From Lepas anatifera (taxonomy: Eukaryota > Arthropoda > Thecostraca > Lepadidae): a stretch of DNA of 64,000 nucleotides. Each line of letters opens with the position of its first letter. Positions within the stretch are counted from its first letter, which is position 1. The notes beneath the pieces are model-generated. The model ran no database searches, had not been told where the DNA came from, and saw nothing but the letters and a program-made list of their open reading frames with translations. The position numbers were made by a program, and so were the translations under genes. The DNA lies in NCBI GenBank assembly GCA_034440635.1, contig JAOTON010000977.1:1982501-2046500 (forward strand). The letters are read 5' to 3'. Positions 37,084 through 48,490 of this stretch are shown piece after piece.

Positions 37084-37674
37084 TAAAACAGTAGACAAAA
37101 TGTTTAATGGCCTACCTCCTCGAAACTTGGATGCAAAATGGAGCTATCTCACTGACACACTGAGATTATGTTTGGCAAAGCCCTTCATCAGAATCATCAT
37201 AATACAATAGGTAAAATAACAAATCCTTGGTCAAATTGTGGCAAGAACTCCTGCTTCTATGATGATTCTGATGAAGGGCTGTGCTTGAATACATATCACT
37301 GTATTAGCACCATTTTGCGTCCAGGATTCTAGGGGGCAGGCCATTCATAGGCGGATCCAGGGGGCAAGTGGGGGGCACCTGCCCCCGATCGACCCTCGGC
37401 GCCCCCTGAAAGGTCGATGGCACCCCCTGAAATGTCGCTTCCCACCCCCCCCAGGATACGAAAGTCGGCGCCCACCGATAGGATTTGGCGCCCACCTGAT
37501 AGGTTTTGCCGGTCATAAGTGGCGCCCCCTGGTCCGGGTGGGGCCCCCCGGGAAGGTGCCCCCTCCGATTGGCAATCTTGGATCCGCCTATGAGGCCATT
37601 AAACATCTCATCAACTTATAACCATGCTCCTCATCTCAACACAGCCAAATCTGCTAACTTTTAAAACAGTAGAC
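37084..37674. mobile_element. Palindromic element bounded by a 13-bp direct repeat, with nested MITE
   Basis: TAAAACAGTAGAC occurs at 37084-37096 and 37662-37674. Between them are inverted arms: ATGTTTAATGGCCT (from 37099) against its complement (37593-37607, interrupted by a nested MITE), GCAAAATGG, and a perfect 22-bp pair at 37179-37200 / 37259-37280. The 13-bp direct repeat could be a long target duplication. The class is not assigned. Confidence 0.6.
37346..37592. mobile_element. hAT-like MITE with exact 8-bp target duplication AGGCCATT
   Basis: 247 bp. The terminal inverted repeats are CATAGGCGGATCCA and its complement (one mismatch). It is flanked by identical AGGCCATT at 37338-37345 and 37593-37600. 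The interior is rich in GGCGCCCCCTGAAA blocks. It is related to 45250-45502 and nested inside the palindromic element 37084-37674. Confidence 0.93.
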
Positions 37675-37919
37675 TTATGATTTGTATTGTAGACCCTAGC
37701 GGTAGAAAAGGGGGCACCGGGGAAATGTGCCACCCCCATTAATATACTCTTACCACAGCAAGGTTCTGTTTGCAGCATGTTCAGAGGAAACAATTTTATT
37801 ACAGATTGCCGTTGTCATGGGGGAGGTGAGATGTGCTGGTGTGGCTTCAATGCTCGGCTTAGTCTAGCCCAGCCAGGTTTGGGCTCCTAACCAGCTCAAC
37901 ATTGTGCTACCCCCGAGAA

Positions 37920-38060
37920 GGGGAGGTGCGATGGTGTATGCTCGCCCGCGCTGAGTCCGCCCCTGCCGGTCGTGGCCGCGGGCGGCCCTCGGCAGTCGGG
38001 CAGTGGTGTTGGGCCGGTGCTCCGGCAGTGTCTGACCGTACTGCGCAGAAAACGCTCGAA
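37920..38060. other. CpG-rich island, no assigned gene
   Basis: A locally GC/CpG-rich stretch (gtcggtcgtggccgcgggcggccc type). It lies about 2 kb upstream of the CNOT7 start on the minus strand and could be that gene's promoter or a noncoding first exon. This is inference from position only. Confidence 0.3.
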
Positions 38061-38499
38061 TGCAGGTGGAGCATTCATCTCAGATTCTCACAGTAGTGTT
38101 GTACAGAGCGGCACCACCGTAGTCCCTTTTATATGTCTATTATCAAGTCCCCACAAGATCCTAGCTGCAGGAAGACTGGCAGCAGAACTGGATAGAGCAC
38201 CGGGGGTATTATTCTACAATTAGATGAGAAATTCAGTACCACCTTTTAACAACCATTTAATGACACAATCTTATGTGCAGAGAAAAAAAATAGCAACAAC
38301 TTCTTCCGCAAAAATTATCATTGAATACACCACCTATCTTCCCACACTGACACTCGTATATCACTCCCACCACGGACTACCTAACGGACGTGCCACTCTC
38401 GCGATTTCGCGTATCAAAACACTTTTCACTGGCATCTAGTGAGCGAATTACACAAAGGTAATAGCAGCCGCCATCTTGGACGCTCTTAACATTTGTGTT

Positions 38500-38602
38500 G
38501 CTCCTCTAACTTCCTCCAACCTCCTCCCAAAAGTATAATACCTGATCTAGTTTCTATTGGATGGTAAAGTTTAGTAGAGACTTCTACCTCTTCTGGATCA
38601 TT
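38500..38602. repeat. Partial copy of the 36585-36723 MITE family
   Basis: The shared order is cctctaac(t)tcctcc, aaagtataatacctgatctag, ttctattggatggtaaagtttagtagag, cttctac. One inverted end is missing. Confidence 0.65.
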
Positions 38603-39289
38603 TGATAAGTTAGAGCGTGAATAAGCATTTAAAGTCCATACGGGGATTGTTTAGGCGGAAATATTTCGATTTTTAAGTTGTGCGCTAGTTACGTGGGTAT
38701 TTTCGAAGTGTGGCTGATGCGGGCGAGTCTTTATTTGATATTAAAGTATTATCTCGTGTAAGTTTGGATTACTAACAAAGATACAGCCCTTCAACTGAGA
38801 GGTGGCAAATGCACGCCTTATTAGGCTGCACCTGTAACAGTACTTTCATGAGGTGCCATTGTCATGCTGTGTTTTGTGACTTTTGAGTTAAAGTAGTATC
38901 TGCTTCAAGGGAAATGGGCCTATTTATAGATTTGATACTTTATTCATTTATTCAAAGCTTTATCAATGATTCATACCATTATAGTAAATGATGGCTGTAT
39001 TAAATAAGTGCTGCACTGGCAATGGTAATGATTTTTGAGCTTTAGGCACTGTGACTGCAGAGGCTATACATGTCTGTAGTATAAGTACCCTGGGTTAATG
39101 TATTCTTTATGCATTTCTTACAATAAGAATGTTTCCAAAGATCCCTGGAATGGTATTTAAGATATACAAGACTTTATGAGGCATGTAGTTACCTTTAATG
39201 CCCGTTCTCTCATCTGACTCATTTCTGGCTATCTCTAACATGATGTTTGGTCTTAGAATGTTATACAGGCAAGCTGTCACACTGTGCAT

Positions 39290-39640
39290 GAGGTGGCGAG
39301 CACAATTGCACCAGCCATCTAAAATTTTTGTAGATTTGCACTGCCAGCCACCTAAAATTCATACTAACTTGCAATATCTAGGAGAAAACCATACCCATCC
39401 TCCCTATAAATACCTTACCAACTGGTATGAAACTTTATGAGCTTAGGTCGGTAAATCGGCACACTTGCCGAATTGGTTGGAATTACTTTGTAGTTGCTTA
39501 TTTTTAGTCTGTTTTCCTCCTCTCACATGATTTGTGATTTTGAGTATCGCCTCCTTGCACCAACCTACAAATTTGACCAGAGTAGTCAAGCACTACTGGT
39601 TCCTGTCTCGATGGGCACTCACAACGATATTGTGTCAAAT
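39290..39640 (+). repeat. Dispersed repeat, copy A of pair with 48240-48490
   Basis: Colinear blocks: gcaccagccacctaaaatt, cactgccagccacc, gcaatat..aggagaaaac, ccca(t)cc, ctctcacatgattt, gttgccttcctc/atcgcctccttgcacca, acaaatttg, gttcctgtctcgatgggcactcacaa. Same orientation as the second copy. Non-coding, unknown class. Confidence 0.7.
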
Positions 39641-40289
39641 GTCATTCCTTGCATACTCACACTGTACCTCTAAGCCGAGGTGTATGTATTTGACAGTGTT
39701 GTACATATGTATGCACTTGAACATCTGAACAATGTAATTTACCTGCTTTGTTAAGGAAAGACATATTTTCAAATAAAATGAAGATATAAGGTAAGCTAGA
39801 AAGTCAAAGGAAAATTTATTTCCTCTCCGTGACTTTTGGTACTACGCATGACCTTGATCACAGAGAACAAAAGGTCAAGTGTCTTACAAAGCTTAGTTTT
39901 GTAAAAAAGACTTGCACATAGCCAACACTCACTAAAAAATATGTTTATCTTTGTTTTGCTGTAAAGAATATCTCAAGGCGAAAACAACAAGAAAAACTCT
40001 GAATCAAGGTCTGAAGCATTTATTTGTGGTGTGCTCATTAAATCAGCAATTATCTGTCTTGCAGAAAAAGTGACACCTATCTTCTGAAGTGGGTTTCAAG
40101 CCCCTATATGGTTCATTTCTTGTATATAAGTGGGAGTGTCACGGGTTATGCGCTCTTTAGCAGAATATTTAGTGTGACAAAATGTCGGTTTGATCCAAGG
40201 GAAAATAGACAATGGTTAAATTGGTAAATACATTCTGCATTATAGACTTCTGATAAGCCAATGCAGGCCATTTTTTAACATGTTAACTG

Positions 40290-40307
40290 GGGGGCCAATT
40301 GGCCCCC
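40290..40307. other. Perfect 18-bp palindrome
   Basis: GGGGGCCAATTGGCCCCC reads identically on both strands. It is followed by further GGCCCCCA blocks to 40365. Probably the core of a small MITE-like repeat. Confidence 0.7.
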
Positions 40308-40423
40308 ATTTGGCTGAAATGCCCCCCAGTGCCGGGAAATTGGCCCCCAGTGAAATAGACTAGTATTACTTAAAACTGAATAAACACAAACGCACCTAAC
40401 GAAAATAAGACAGAACACCAGTC

Positions 40424-41180
40424 CAGACTTGTTGATGACTCAAATTTGTTTGAGTCGACTCAACTCAACTTTTTTATTTTATTTTTTATTTCACTTTATT
40501 TAATTTTTTATTCTCACCCCAACCTCTTTATATATTTTTTTCTTCTCCAAGTGTCTACCACGTATTGCTCTTATTCATCACCGCGGTTCTTGACGCATGA
40601 AACTTAACACTTGCTGCCTCCACCTCTCAAGTGAGTCTGCTGGGAGTCTTAAAATGGTGTTTTTATGTCAGCCGTATTAACCCATGCCTGTTTTTAATGT
40701 TCTTAGTGTCAAATATACGTGTATGGTATAAAAAAACTCTGACTCATGGTTTAAAGACTGACTCTGATTGTGACTTGACTCAATGTGTTGAAAATGGTGA
40801 GCCGACTCGACTCAACTCAAATCCAGAAGTGAGTCGACTCAACTCTGACTCAAATAAACATTGAGTCAGAGTTGACTCCAATTCAGAATGGTGGAAAAGT
40901 ATGTACATAAAAAAATGCACATTTCCTTGCATAGTACACACATTCAAGTACATTTAATATGGGTTAAATTTAATAACTGCTCATTTCTTTCCATAAAATG
41001 TCAATTGCAATGCATTACTTCATGACATAAATTATGTCTGCCTATGAATGAAGAAAGGTGCTAAATGTGAACATGTGAGTGAGATGAAGGGCCTGGGAGC
41101 TTTTCATTTTGAAGGTATGTCCTTCATGACTAGTCATAATTGAGGCAATAAGCGAGGTTACAAACACAAAGAACAGGACT
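40424..41180 (+). repeat. GACTC-rich dispersed repeat, copy B
   Basis: The longer copy of the family at 6949-7340. It has GACTCAACTC runs at 40455-40475 and 40795-40885, then the same body (caattgcaatgcatt, gggagcttttcattttgaa, atgtccttcatgac). Confidence 0.75.
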
Positions 41181-41664
41181 CAATGTTTGAAAATTTCACA
41201 TTTTGAGGGGCAATTCCTGCCCAAGTGCATTCTGAACAATCCTGTGACAAATTAAGCTTCGAAATAAATACTACGCCGATTTGACCCGACGACCCTCCCG
41301 TACTGCACCACCTCAATCAAAAACAAAACAAACAATGAACAATAATCGCGTCATCCTCCCGAAAACTGCAGATGGCGCACTAAAGGCATTATATGAACCA
41401 AACCTCCAATGACACAAAAGATGACGATAAATAGCCACGTTATTCTGCCGGCAAACGCATACTAGTATGCGTTCTGCCGGGCAGAATAACACTGCTAATA
41501 GCACTTCAAAAGTCATGTGACTTTCAAAAACTAAGAAAATAATCCTGCTCTCAGGCTACAGTCAGGCTACAAAATAAAGAAAACCTAACATATTATGGTG
41601 CATGATGATGGTTTTGTGACAGCCGTGGCACACATGGGGTGCAGCTGCAGTGGTATGTTGTGCA

Positions 41665-42258
41665 GGGCAGTAACTTTTCTGCGGATTATTATTGCAGAGA
41701 AAAATGTTTTTCGCAACCAGACCACTTAGAGACTTGCGGTTTTCACTAAAAGAATCGCTATTATCTGTTTAGTGAGATTCCATAGTTTCATTACTTTATG
41801 CCCAGTAACAACAACATTATAACGTAAAACGTTAAATAACTAGTGGATTTGCTGCGGAGAGAAGTTGCAGAGAAAAATGTTCTCGACAACCAGACCACCT
41901 AGCAACTTGCGGTTTTCTCCACCATATTCCTTGCCATTAAAATTGCAAGATCTCAGAATCTCATGAACCTAGATCCCTTAGGAACAACATTATAACATAT
42001 AACCAGACCAGATATCGACTTGTGATTTTCACCATTGTCATAACAAACGTAAGATTCCATATTTTTGTCATGCTCACCCCAGTAACAGCAACGTTATAGG
42101 GTCAAACGTAACACATCAGCGTATTGTGGCGGGATTCCGCCAAAAGACGCTGCAGAGAGAAATGCTCTCCACAACCAGAGCACCCAGCCACTTGCGGTTT
42201 TCACTAAAATAATCCTTGTCATTGAAAATGTAGGATTCCAGAATTTCATGATCATAGT
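41665..42258 (-). repeat. Foldback left arm, outer part
   Basis: About four monomers in the opposite orientation to the right arm. The outermost two match 52761-52440 base by base with few changes (for example ttattattgc, cagtaacaacaac, ttaaataact, gatcccttaggaac). The arm is cut at 42251-42258, which is the left copy of the hAT target duplication. Confidence 0.88.
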
Positions 42259-42428
42259 TAGAGGTGGGACTTTCTGGTCCTCCAGTCCCAGCGCCCGGGA
42301 CCAGGTTTGGTCCCGGCGGGACTAAAGCTGGGACCCAATGCTAGATGCCGGGACTGTGCCGGGACCAGAGCCAGTCTGGATCAAGCAAAATTCATGATAA
42401 TTGTTTCCACATTTCATCTTAAACTAAA

Positions 42429-43132
42429 GGGGTGTTCACGGCGCATGTGTACAGTGTGGACGTAAACATGCCTCAGGCTATGTAGGCCCCGCCCATCTGT
42501 GCCATGACGTCAGACTCATGTGTACGGTGTGCACGGTCAAATGAACAGAACGAACACATGTACTTGGTGTCAGACGCATGAGCCCTGGATGCTCAGCTTA
42601 TGAAAACACCATCATCAACAGTATAAATGTCATTTTCCTATGACAGTTTGCAAAAAGACCAACAGTCAACTTGCAAGATTCTTCCATCAGAACAGGCGCC
42701 GGCTAATTCTAAAACCGTAGGCAGTACCAAAGCAATAAAGACACTGGCAGTACGAGATATCCTTGAGGAAGGCCTAAATACCTTTCTATATTTGATGTTT
42801 TCACACAACCATGTGCCTAGAATAAATTTCCCTCGAGCCACAGTCCCTCACCCACGATTGATTCCTCTTATCAACTTCAAAATGGAGAACTAACAGTCTC
42901 TGCGGCTCTCTGCTTGCTTGATCGAAATGTCATAAGCGCGCCACTTACGTAACTTTTTCATGTGTATGGTGTGCACGGTCTCCAACTGTCCACACTGTAC
43001 ACAGGTTTGTGATGTCATACCCTCTTCGCGCCAGATTAGGCCCTGCCCATGACCTAGTTCAGCTCAACACTGATTGGCTGTACGCAGACCGTACACACTG
43101 TCCACACCGTACACATGCGCCGTGAACACCCC
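42429..43132. mobile_element. MITE with 24-33-bp TIRs and GTGTACRGTGTGGAC subterminal repeats
   Basis: 704 bp. The ends GGGGTGTTCACGGCGCATGT... are inverted with high identity over ~33 bp. The interior repeats CATGTGTACGGTGTGCACGG-like words at 42517-42538 and, inverted, near 42957-42980 and 42990-43010. The flanking bases (aaa, aca) do not give a clear duplication. PIF/Harbinger or hAT origin is possible. The small ORF at 42627-42893 is not recognised. Confidence 0.82.
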
Positions 43133-43320
43133 ACATGATGTACCTTACACAAAATGTAACTATGGCTTTCCAGCACTTCATTGCCTCCTTGATGCAATTT
43201 TTCAACTTTATAAGATGAAAAAGTATCAATTCAACTAGATGAAAGAGAAAAAGTAATGTTGCACACACACACAGCACAGAACTCAGCTCTCACTAAGTTC
43301 CATTCTTTGGAAACCACATT

Positions 43321-43672
43321 TTTAAAATTTTGTTCAAGTTGTTCCTAGTACGGCTGCCTTAGTCAGAGTCTCACTAAAGTCATCAAGGGACTTGTCACGG
43401 AGACCCCAACCCCACCACCCGAATGAGCAACTCCCTCAATGGAGGGTCACTTTAGAAGCCAAAGTTTAACGTCCCACAAAGCACAGGGACGGCCGCCTCG
43501 CTCAGGTCACCCTCTCATCAGTCAGTTGCCAGCCGACCTGTACGTCGGGTAAACTATTGAGCACCGGAGCGTCTCAGGGGAACCAATCCCAAGCCTGGAC
43601 ATGCACTGCCACTGCATGCTTCTGAGCAGCGGGCCGGAGCCCAACGCTCTACCAACTGAGCTACCGGGCGGC
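43321..43672 (-). mobile_element. tRNA-derived SINE, copy 3
   Basis: The best-preserved copy. The minus strand starts GCCGCCCGGTAGCTCAGTTG with an intact A box, and the body and tail are as in copy 1. A promoter-like B box is approximate (GGATTGGTTCCCC). Nested in the 7.7-kb hAT-like element. Confidence 0.9.
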
Positions 43673-43699
43673 AGATGTAATTCCTATTCCTTCACTTGA

Positions 43700-45240
43700 C
43701 TATAAAGCAACTCAGTGACACAACCAAAATACAACCTAAAAATGGTGGGTATTGGGGTCATAATCACTTTGAATTGAAGAAAAACGTTTTTTGCATATAG
43801 GTAGGTACTTTAAGGCATTGAAACAAAAGCTTAATTGAAGAATTCTGGAATTGGTGATTGGAAATGGGGGTCCCTACCAACGCCACTGTTTCAATTGCCT
43901 TCTCTCTCTGAAAAAAAATACTCAACAATATTTTAAATTACGTCTGTGCGTTATGTCGTGAACAAAACGTGAATAGCTTCAATTTCTTCAACCACATTCA
44001 ACTACGAAGCGTTACGCGGTTTCAATGTCGCAGCCAACAAGAAGAAGAATAATAGAGATAAAAACAAATGTGCGCCATTGCTGTCTTTGAAGAAAATTCA
44101 ACCAAGTAGAAGCTCAAGGTTTGGTAGCTTCAGGGTACAAAAGAATTTAAAACCACGTGATAATTCATTAAATATTGTCTACATTCTTTTACTAAATTTG
44201 ATAATGTACTATTTGTCTTTAGTGCGCCATCTGAGGCTGATGTAATATTTCTGGCTATTACAAGCAAATATTGGTATTGGAGTTGATAATTTTCAACTTT
44301 GATTTGTTTAGAATAATTGCACGCCGTTTTAACACCAATCAAAGAAGACAGTTTTCGCTACTAGCTTTGCTTTTCACAGACCTATGCTGGGCCTCCATAT
44401 TTGGAAATCCATGCATGGACATTAGCCCTATTGTTTGTGTGTGTGTGTGTGTGTTTTTTTGTTGGGATGGAAGGAAATCGGTCGGCACTAGAAACTGGAG
44501 TTTTTGCTGGGCGTTTCCCGTCTGGTGGCGCTAGTGGGCTCAGTGCTATGAGCTTACGCGAGCTTTGCGCCAGAATCTAACAGATAGTGATGGACAGAAT
44601 GAAGTACGCTTGCAGCGTGTTCATAGTTGTAAAGTGTTCCGAGACTAAAAACATGTATATTTCTCTTTTGGTCGTTTGAATTGCGCAATAGCATAATATA
44701 GGAGAATAAAAGGAATGCAAGTAGTGACACTCATGCTCAATTTTTTTATTTTTATACCAGATCCACTAATAGGTACTTGTAGTCTGCTTCAAGTGTAGTT
44801 TTTCCAGTTGTCCATCTCCTGCTAGAAACTGGATAATGAGTACGTTCGGTGTATGGGGTGATGTGCCGAAACGATTGTTATCTATGTTTCTTTGAATACA
44901 TATAGAACAAAATTGGAGGAAAAAATATAATCAAGATCTCGTTAAATTTTTTTGAAATAGCATTTGGTCGCAAGCTTCACGTTCAAATTGATTTAAAAAT
45001 GAGACACAGAGTTACGAACGCAAACATAGAAGCTAGTGACAGCTGTTAGCAACCAGCTAGAGATGCCAGTTTTTTTCAATTTTCACGAACATTATTTCAG
45101 CTCAGCAAGTGTCCAGGCTGCCGAGGTGCAAAGGGGAGGTCCACCATGGATGCATCTGATAGATCAAAACGGAAAGATCCTCTCAAACTAATCTTGGCTC
45201 CCCCAATTGATTCTTGGGCTCCAAAAACGGTTCTTGGCTC
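43700..45240. other. Interior of the hAT-like element, nothing recognised
   Basis: It holds a short GT run (44437-44453) and short ORFs only. A ~36-bp segment at 44469-44504 (tttctagtgccgacc type) recurs inverted at 49270-49305. Confidence 0.5.
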
Positions 45241-45249
45241 CCCATAGGC

Positions 45250-45502
45250 GGATCCAGGGGGCAGGGGTGCAAGTGCACTCCTTTCGATTAACCCTCGGTG
45301 CCCACTGAAATGGCCATGGCGCCCCCTGAAAGGTCGATGGCACCCCCTGAAATTCCACTTCCCACCACCCCCCCTCCTCGAATGCGAAAATAAGCGCCCG
45401 CGGTAGGATTTTGCGCCCACCTGATAGGTTTTGACAGCTCAAAAGTGGCGTCCCTCGGGAAAGTGCTCCCCTCCCTCTCTTGGCAATCCTGGATACGCCT
45501 AT
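45250..45502. mobile_element. hAT-like MITE, relative of 37346-37592
   Basis: It starts at or near CATAGGCGGATCCAGGGGGC and ends GGCAATCCTGGATACGCCTAT. The interior shares GGCGCCCCCTGAAAGGTCGATGGC blocks with the copy at 37346. The flanking sequences (tcttggctccc / ctcttggtcccc) are similar but do not give a clean 8-bp duplication. The exact left boundary is ±3 bp. Confidence 0.8.
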
Positions 45503-45575
45503 CCTCTTGGTCCCCTAAAATGCAACTGATGCTCTTTTAATGTTTATCTTCCCCTCCCCTGCAAACAGGGTAACC

Positions 45576-45836
45576 TAGGGGCGTAGCCAAGGGGGGGGCG
45601 GAGGGACAGCCGCCCCTCCCTGAGGGCCCCCTGAGGACACGATCCGTGCGAAGGGCGGCTCGTCTGCACCATGCTCTGTGGCCAAATTTGGCACTTTATA
45701 CCAGACAGGGCCTGTTCAGCACTCTATTCTGTAACAAGAAGGGCCCTTTTTACCCATCAGGGCACTTTTGGGGCTGTCGCAGGGGCCCTTTTCGGGGTGC
45801 CACCCATTCCTGAGCGAAATCCTGGCTACGCCCCTG
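45576..45836. mobile_element. hAT-like MITE (AGGGGCGTAGCCA ends)
   Basis: 261 bp. The ends TAGGGGCGTAGCCAAGG and the complement of CCTGGCTACGCCCCTG are inverted. They are flanked by gggtaacc (45568-45575) and gggtaaac (45837-45844), a 7/8 target duplication. No ORF of note. Confidence 0.85.
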
Positions 45837-46727
45837 GGGTAAACGGAGTATATGCCTCCCCCCGATTGAGAGCTCATCCCTTTTACCCTGCACCCAGGTT
45901 CCGGCTAGAACCGCCCCAGCGCACCGCCCCCCCTTCCGCTTGGAGCGTCAGCTTATTTCATTCACTCGACGCAAAACCTGGCGTCTCACTGTGTGACTTG
46001 GCAGCCCTGGTTATCAGAAACATCTTATTTACAGATATACTTTCTTTCCATTCAGGTTATCGTAATTTGCTCCGTCAGATTAGTACGTGGCACGTCTAGG
46101 CAGTGTGGAGAAAGTGTAAATACAACGTGATTGCGTTTGTGGATCAGGGACATTGTCAACTTCATATTCCAGCGCCATGGGTGGAAATCCCGCGGGGGTT
46201 GGGAAGTCAGGACCCCTTGGAATTTGGGTCTCCCATAGGCTTTGTATAGGGCTTGTATGGCCGTACAAGCGTTAACCTACCCAGGACCCCCTGGATCGAG
46301 AAGAGACTTCCAGCCATGTCCAGCGCAAATATTCACTTATATTTAGTTGTAGCTTGAAAAACTATGTTTCCAACACTATATGTAATTTTCGTGCTAGATG
46401 TATTTTTCTCTTTAAAATTTTCGTGCTAAGGAGCGACAAACACGGTACATGCACTTCTCCTTTGTCCTGTGAAACAAAAGTGCAAAAGGAGATTAAATAG
46501 CAGAAGAGGAAAAACGCATGAAAATCCATGTTGGATAAAAATCCAGGCCACACATTCCTTGCAAAATACCATTTACCAGGCCGCCACGCACTTGACATGT
46601 ATCATTCTCATCGATGAAGATAACACACACTGCAACGTCAGGGAACACATGCCACGTAAACAGATTGCAGACCAGAAAATTTAAGAGCTATAAAGAAGCT
46701 CTGAATCGTGACAAAAGCATATTTTGA

Positions 46728-47329
46728 CAATGTGCCCACTCAACATCGCTGAGAGGATTAAGCAACTTACAAATGCGACCGCCTTGTAGGCGGTCTCGCC
46801 AGCAGCAGGAGGTTAGGACGCTGTTCTAAATGCAGTAAAAGCACGTCACGCGCGTGAAAGAAAATAACCTACTTAAAATTCGAGTCAATGTTGCGGCTAA
46901 TTACTGAAAAACGAGATGCGGCTGCTCAATGAAATACGAATCAAGCCAGGCCATTTACGGCTAAAGTGTTGATTTTACTGCCGCAGTCAGTTTCCAGGGA
47001 ACATCGATATTCAAACACGGACGAAGAACAATGTGCCCACTCAACATCGCTGAGAGGATTAAGCAACTTACAAATGTGACCGCCTTGTAGGCGGTTTCGC
47101 CAGCAGCAGCAGGTTAGGACGCTGTTCTAAATGTAGCAAAACCACGTCACGCGCGTGAAAGAAAATAACCTACTTAAAATTCGAGTCAATGTTGCGGCTA
47201 ATTATTGAAAAACGAGATGCGGCTGCTCAATGAAATACGAATCGAGCCAGGCCATTTACGGTTAAAGTGTTAATTTTACTGCCGCAGTCAGATTCCAGGG
47301 AACATCGATATTCAAACACGGACGAAGAA
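46728..47329. repeat. 301-bp tandem duplication (two units)
   Basis: Units 46728-47028 and 47029-47329 differ by a handful of substitutions (for example aatgcgacc/aatgtgacc, ggtctcgcc/ggtttcgcc) and one balanced pair of small indels. The unit contains a GC-rich hairpin, GACCGCCTTGTAGGCGGTC. Confidence 0.95.
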
Positions 47330-48239
47330 CACTTTTTGGAATTAGACTGTGCAATACCAAAGTGGGTCCGATGGCACTACCTATGAAAATGCAGATGCCG
47401 CCACTGAGACTACGCTGTGGCGACATCTATATTTGGCAAGCAAGCTGTTTTGCTGTCATCGGCACCAGAAGCTAACCACATTGCGGTGTAAGACTACGAA
47501 CTCAGAAATCTATAGATTGGGCGAGTAGGTTCCCAGCTCAGTAGCCACACATACACTAATGGGTAGCCCTGATGGCAGGCCACAAGAAGGAGATCTCTCT
47601 TCTCACTCATAACTGGCAAGAAAATAAGATGTGTCTTCTAATCCAGTGTTTGATCAGCTCCAAGCCCCTTCATTGACTGGTGTTAAAAAGTTATCTCCTG
47701 GTTTGTGATGGGATGTACATCCTGAGGTCTTGATGTAGATCTTGCTGTAGTCTTCCAGTGACACCTGATGTTACATTACTGGAAAAGCAAAAGACATGTA
47801 TTAAAAAAGAAAGCAAGCATAAAACACAACACATTCTTCAGCAGCTACCACAGCTTTTCACCTTGCCAGAGTTTGAGGCCAGAGTTCCAAGATCCGAGTC
47901 ACTCAGATATTTTAAACCGAAATTTCTTATAAGATAGCCAGTGCTGGACTTGAAATATTCAAACTTGAAAACTATCAAACTTGAAATATTCAAAATTCTG
48001 TCCATATGCTGTCCAAAAGGGTGCATTGTTTGAGACAAACATTGTGCATGAACATAATAATATGAAGCAATTTCACTGTTCAGAGGTCATGGTAAAAATA
48101 TGAGATAGTTTGTGCCCATGACACAACGCACCAAAACATAATTAGTTAAAATATCTTAAGTAGGCACATCCCTGTTTTCTATACCCGCCCAAGAACATAG
48201 GACTAGGCCAGTCTGCAAAGTATAGCAGCAGGCCAGACA

Positions 48240-48490
48240 AGTCGCACCAGCCACCTATAATTATCACACCAATTCGCACTGCCAGTCACCAAAAATTCGC
48301 ACCAATCCGCAATATACCAGGGAGGAAAACACACCCATGGTTGAAGAATTCAGTTTTTCACTTCTCCCACATGATTTTGTTGATTTTTAGGGTTGCCTTC
48401 CTCACACCAGACTCACAAATTCGCACCAAGGTGGTAAAATTTTCACCATTCGCTCCTGTCTCAAAGGGCACTCACACCGATGAGATCTCA
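48240..48490 (+). repeat. Dispersed repeat, copy B of pair with 39290-39640
   Basis: See the 39290 copy. This one is cleaner in the 3' half (ttgccttcctcacaccagactcacaaattcgcaccaa, gctcctgtctcaaagggcactcacac). Confidence 0.7.
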
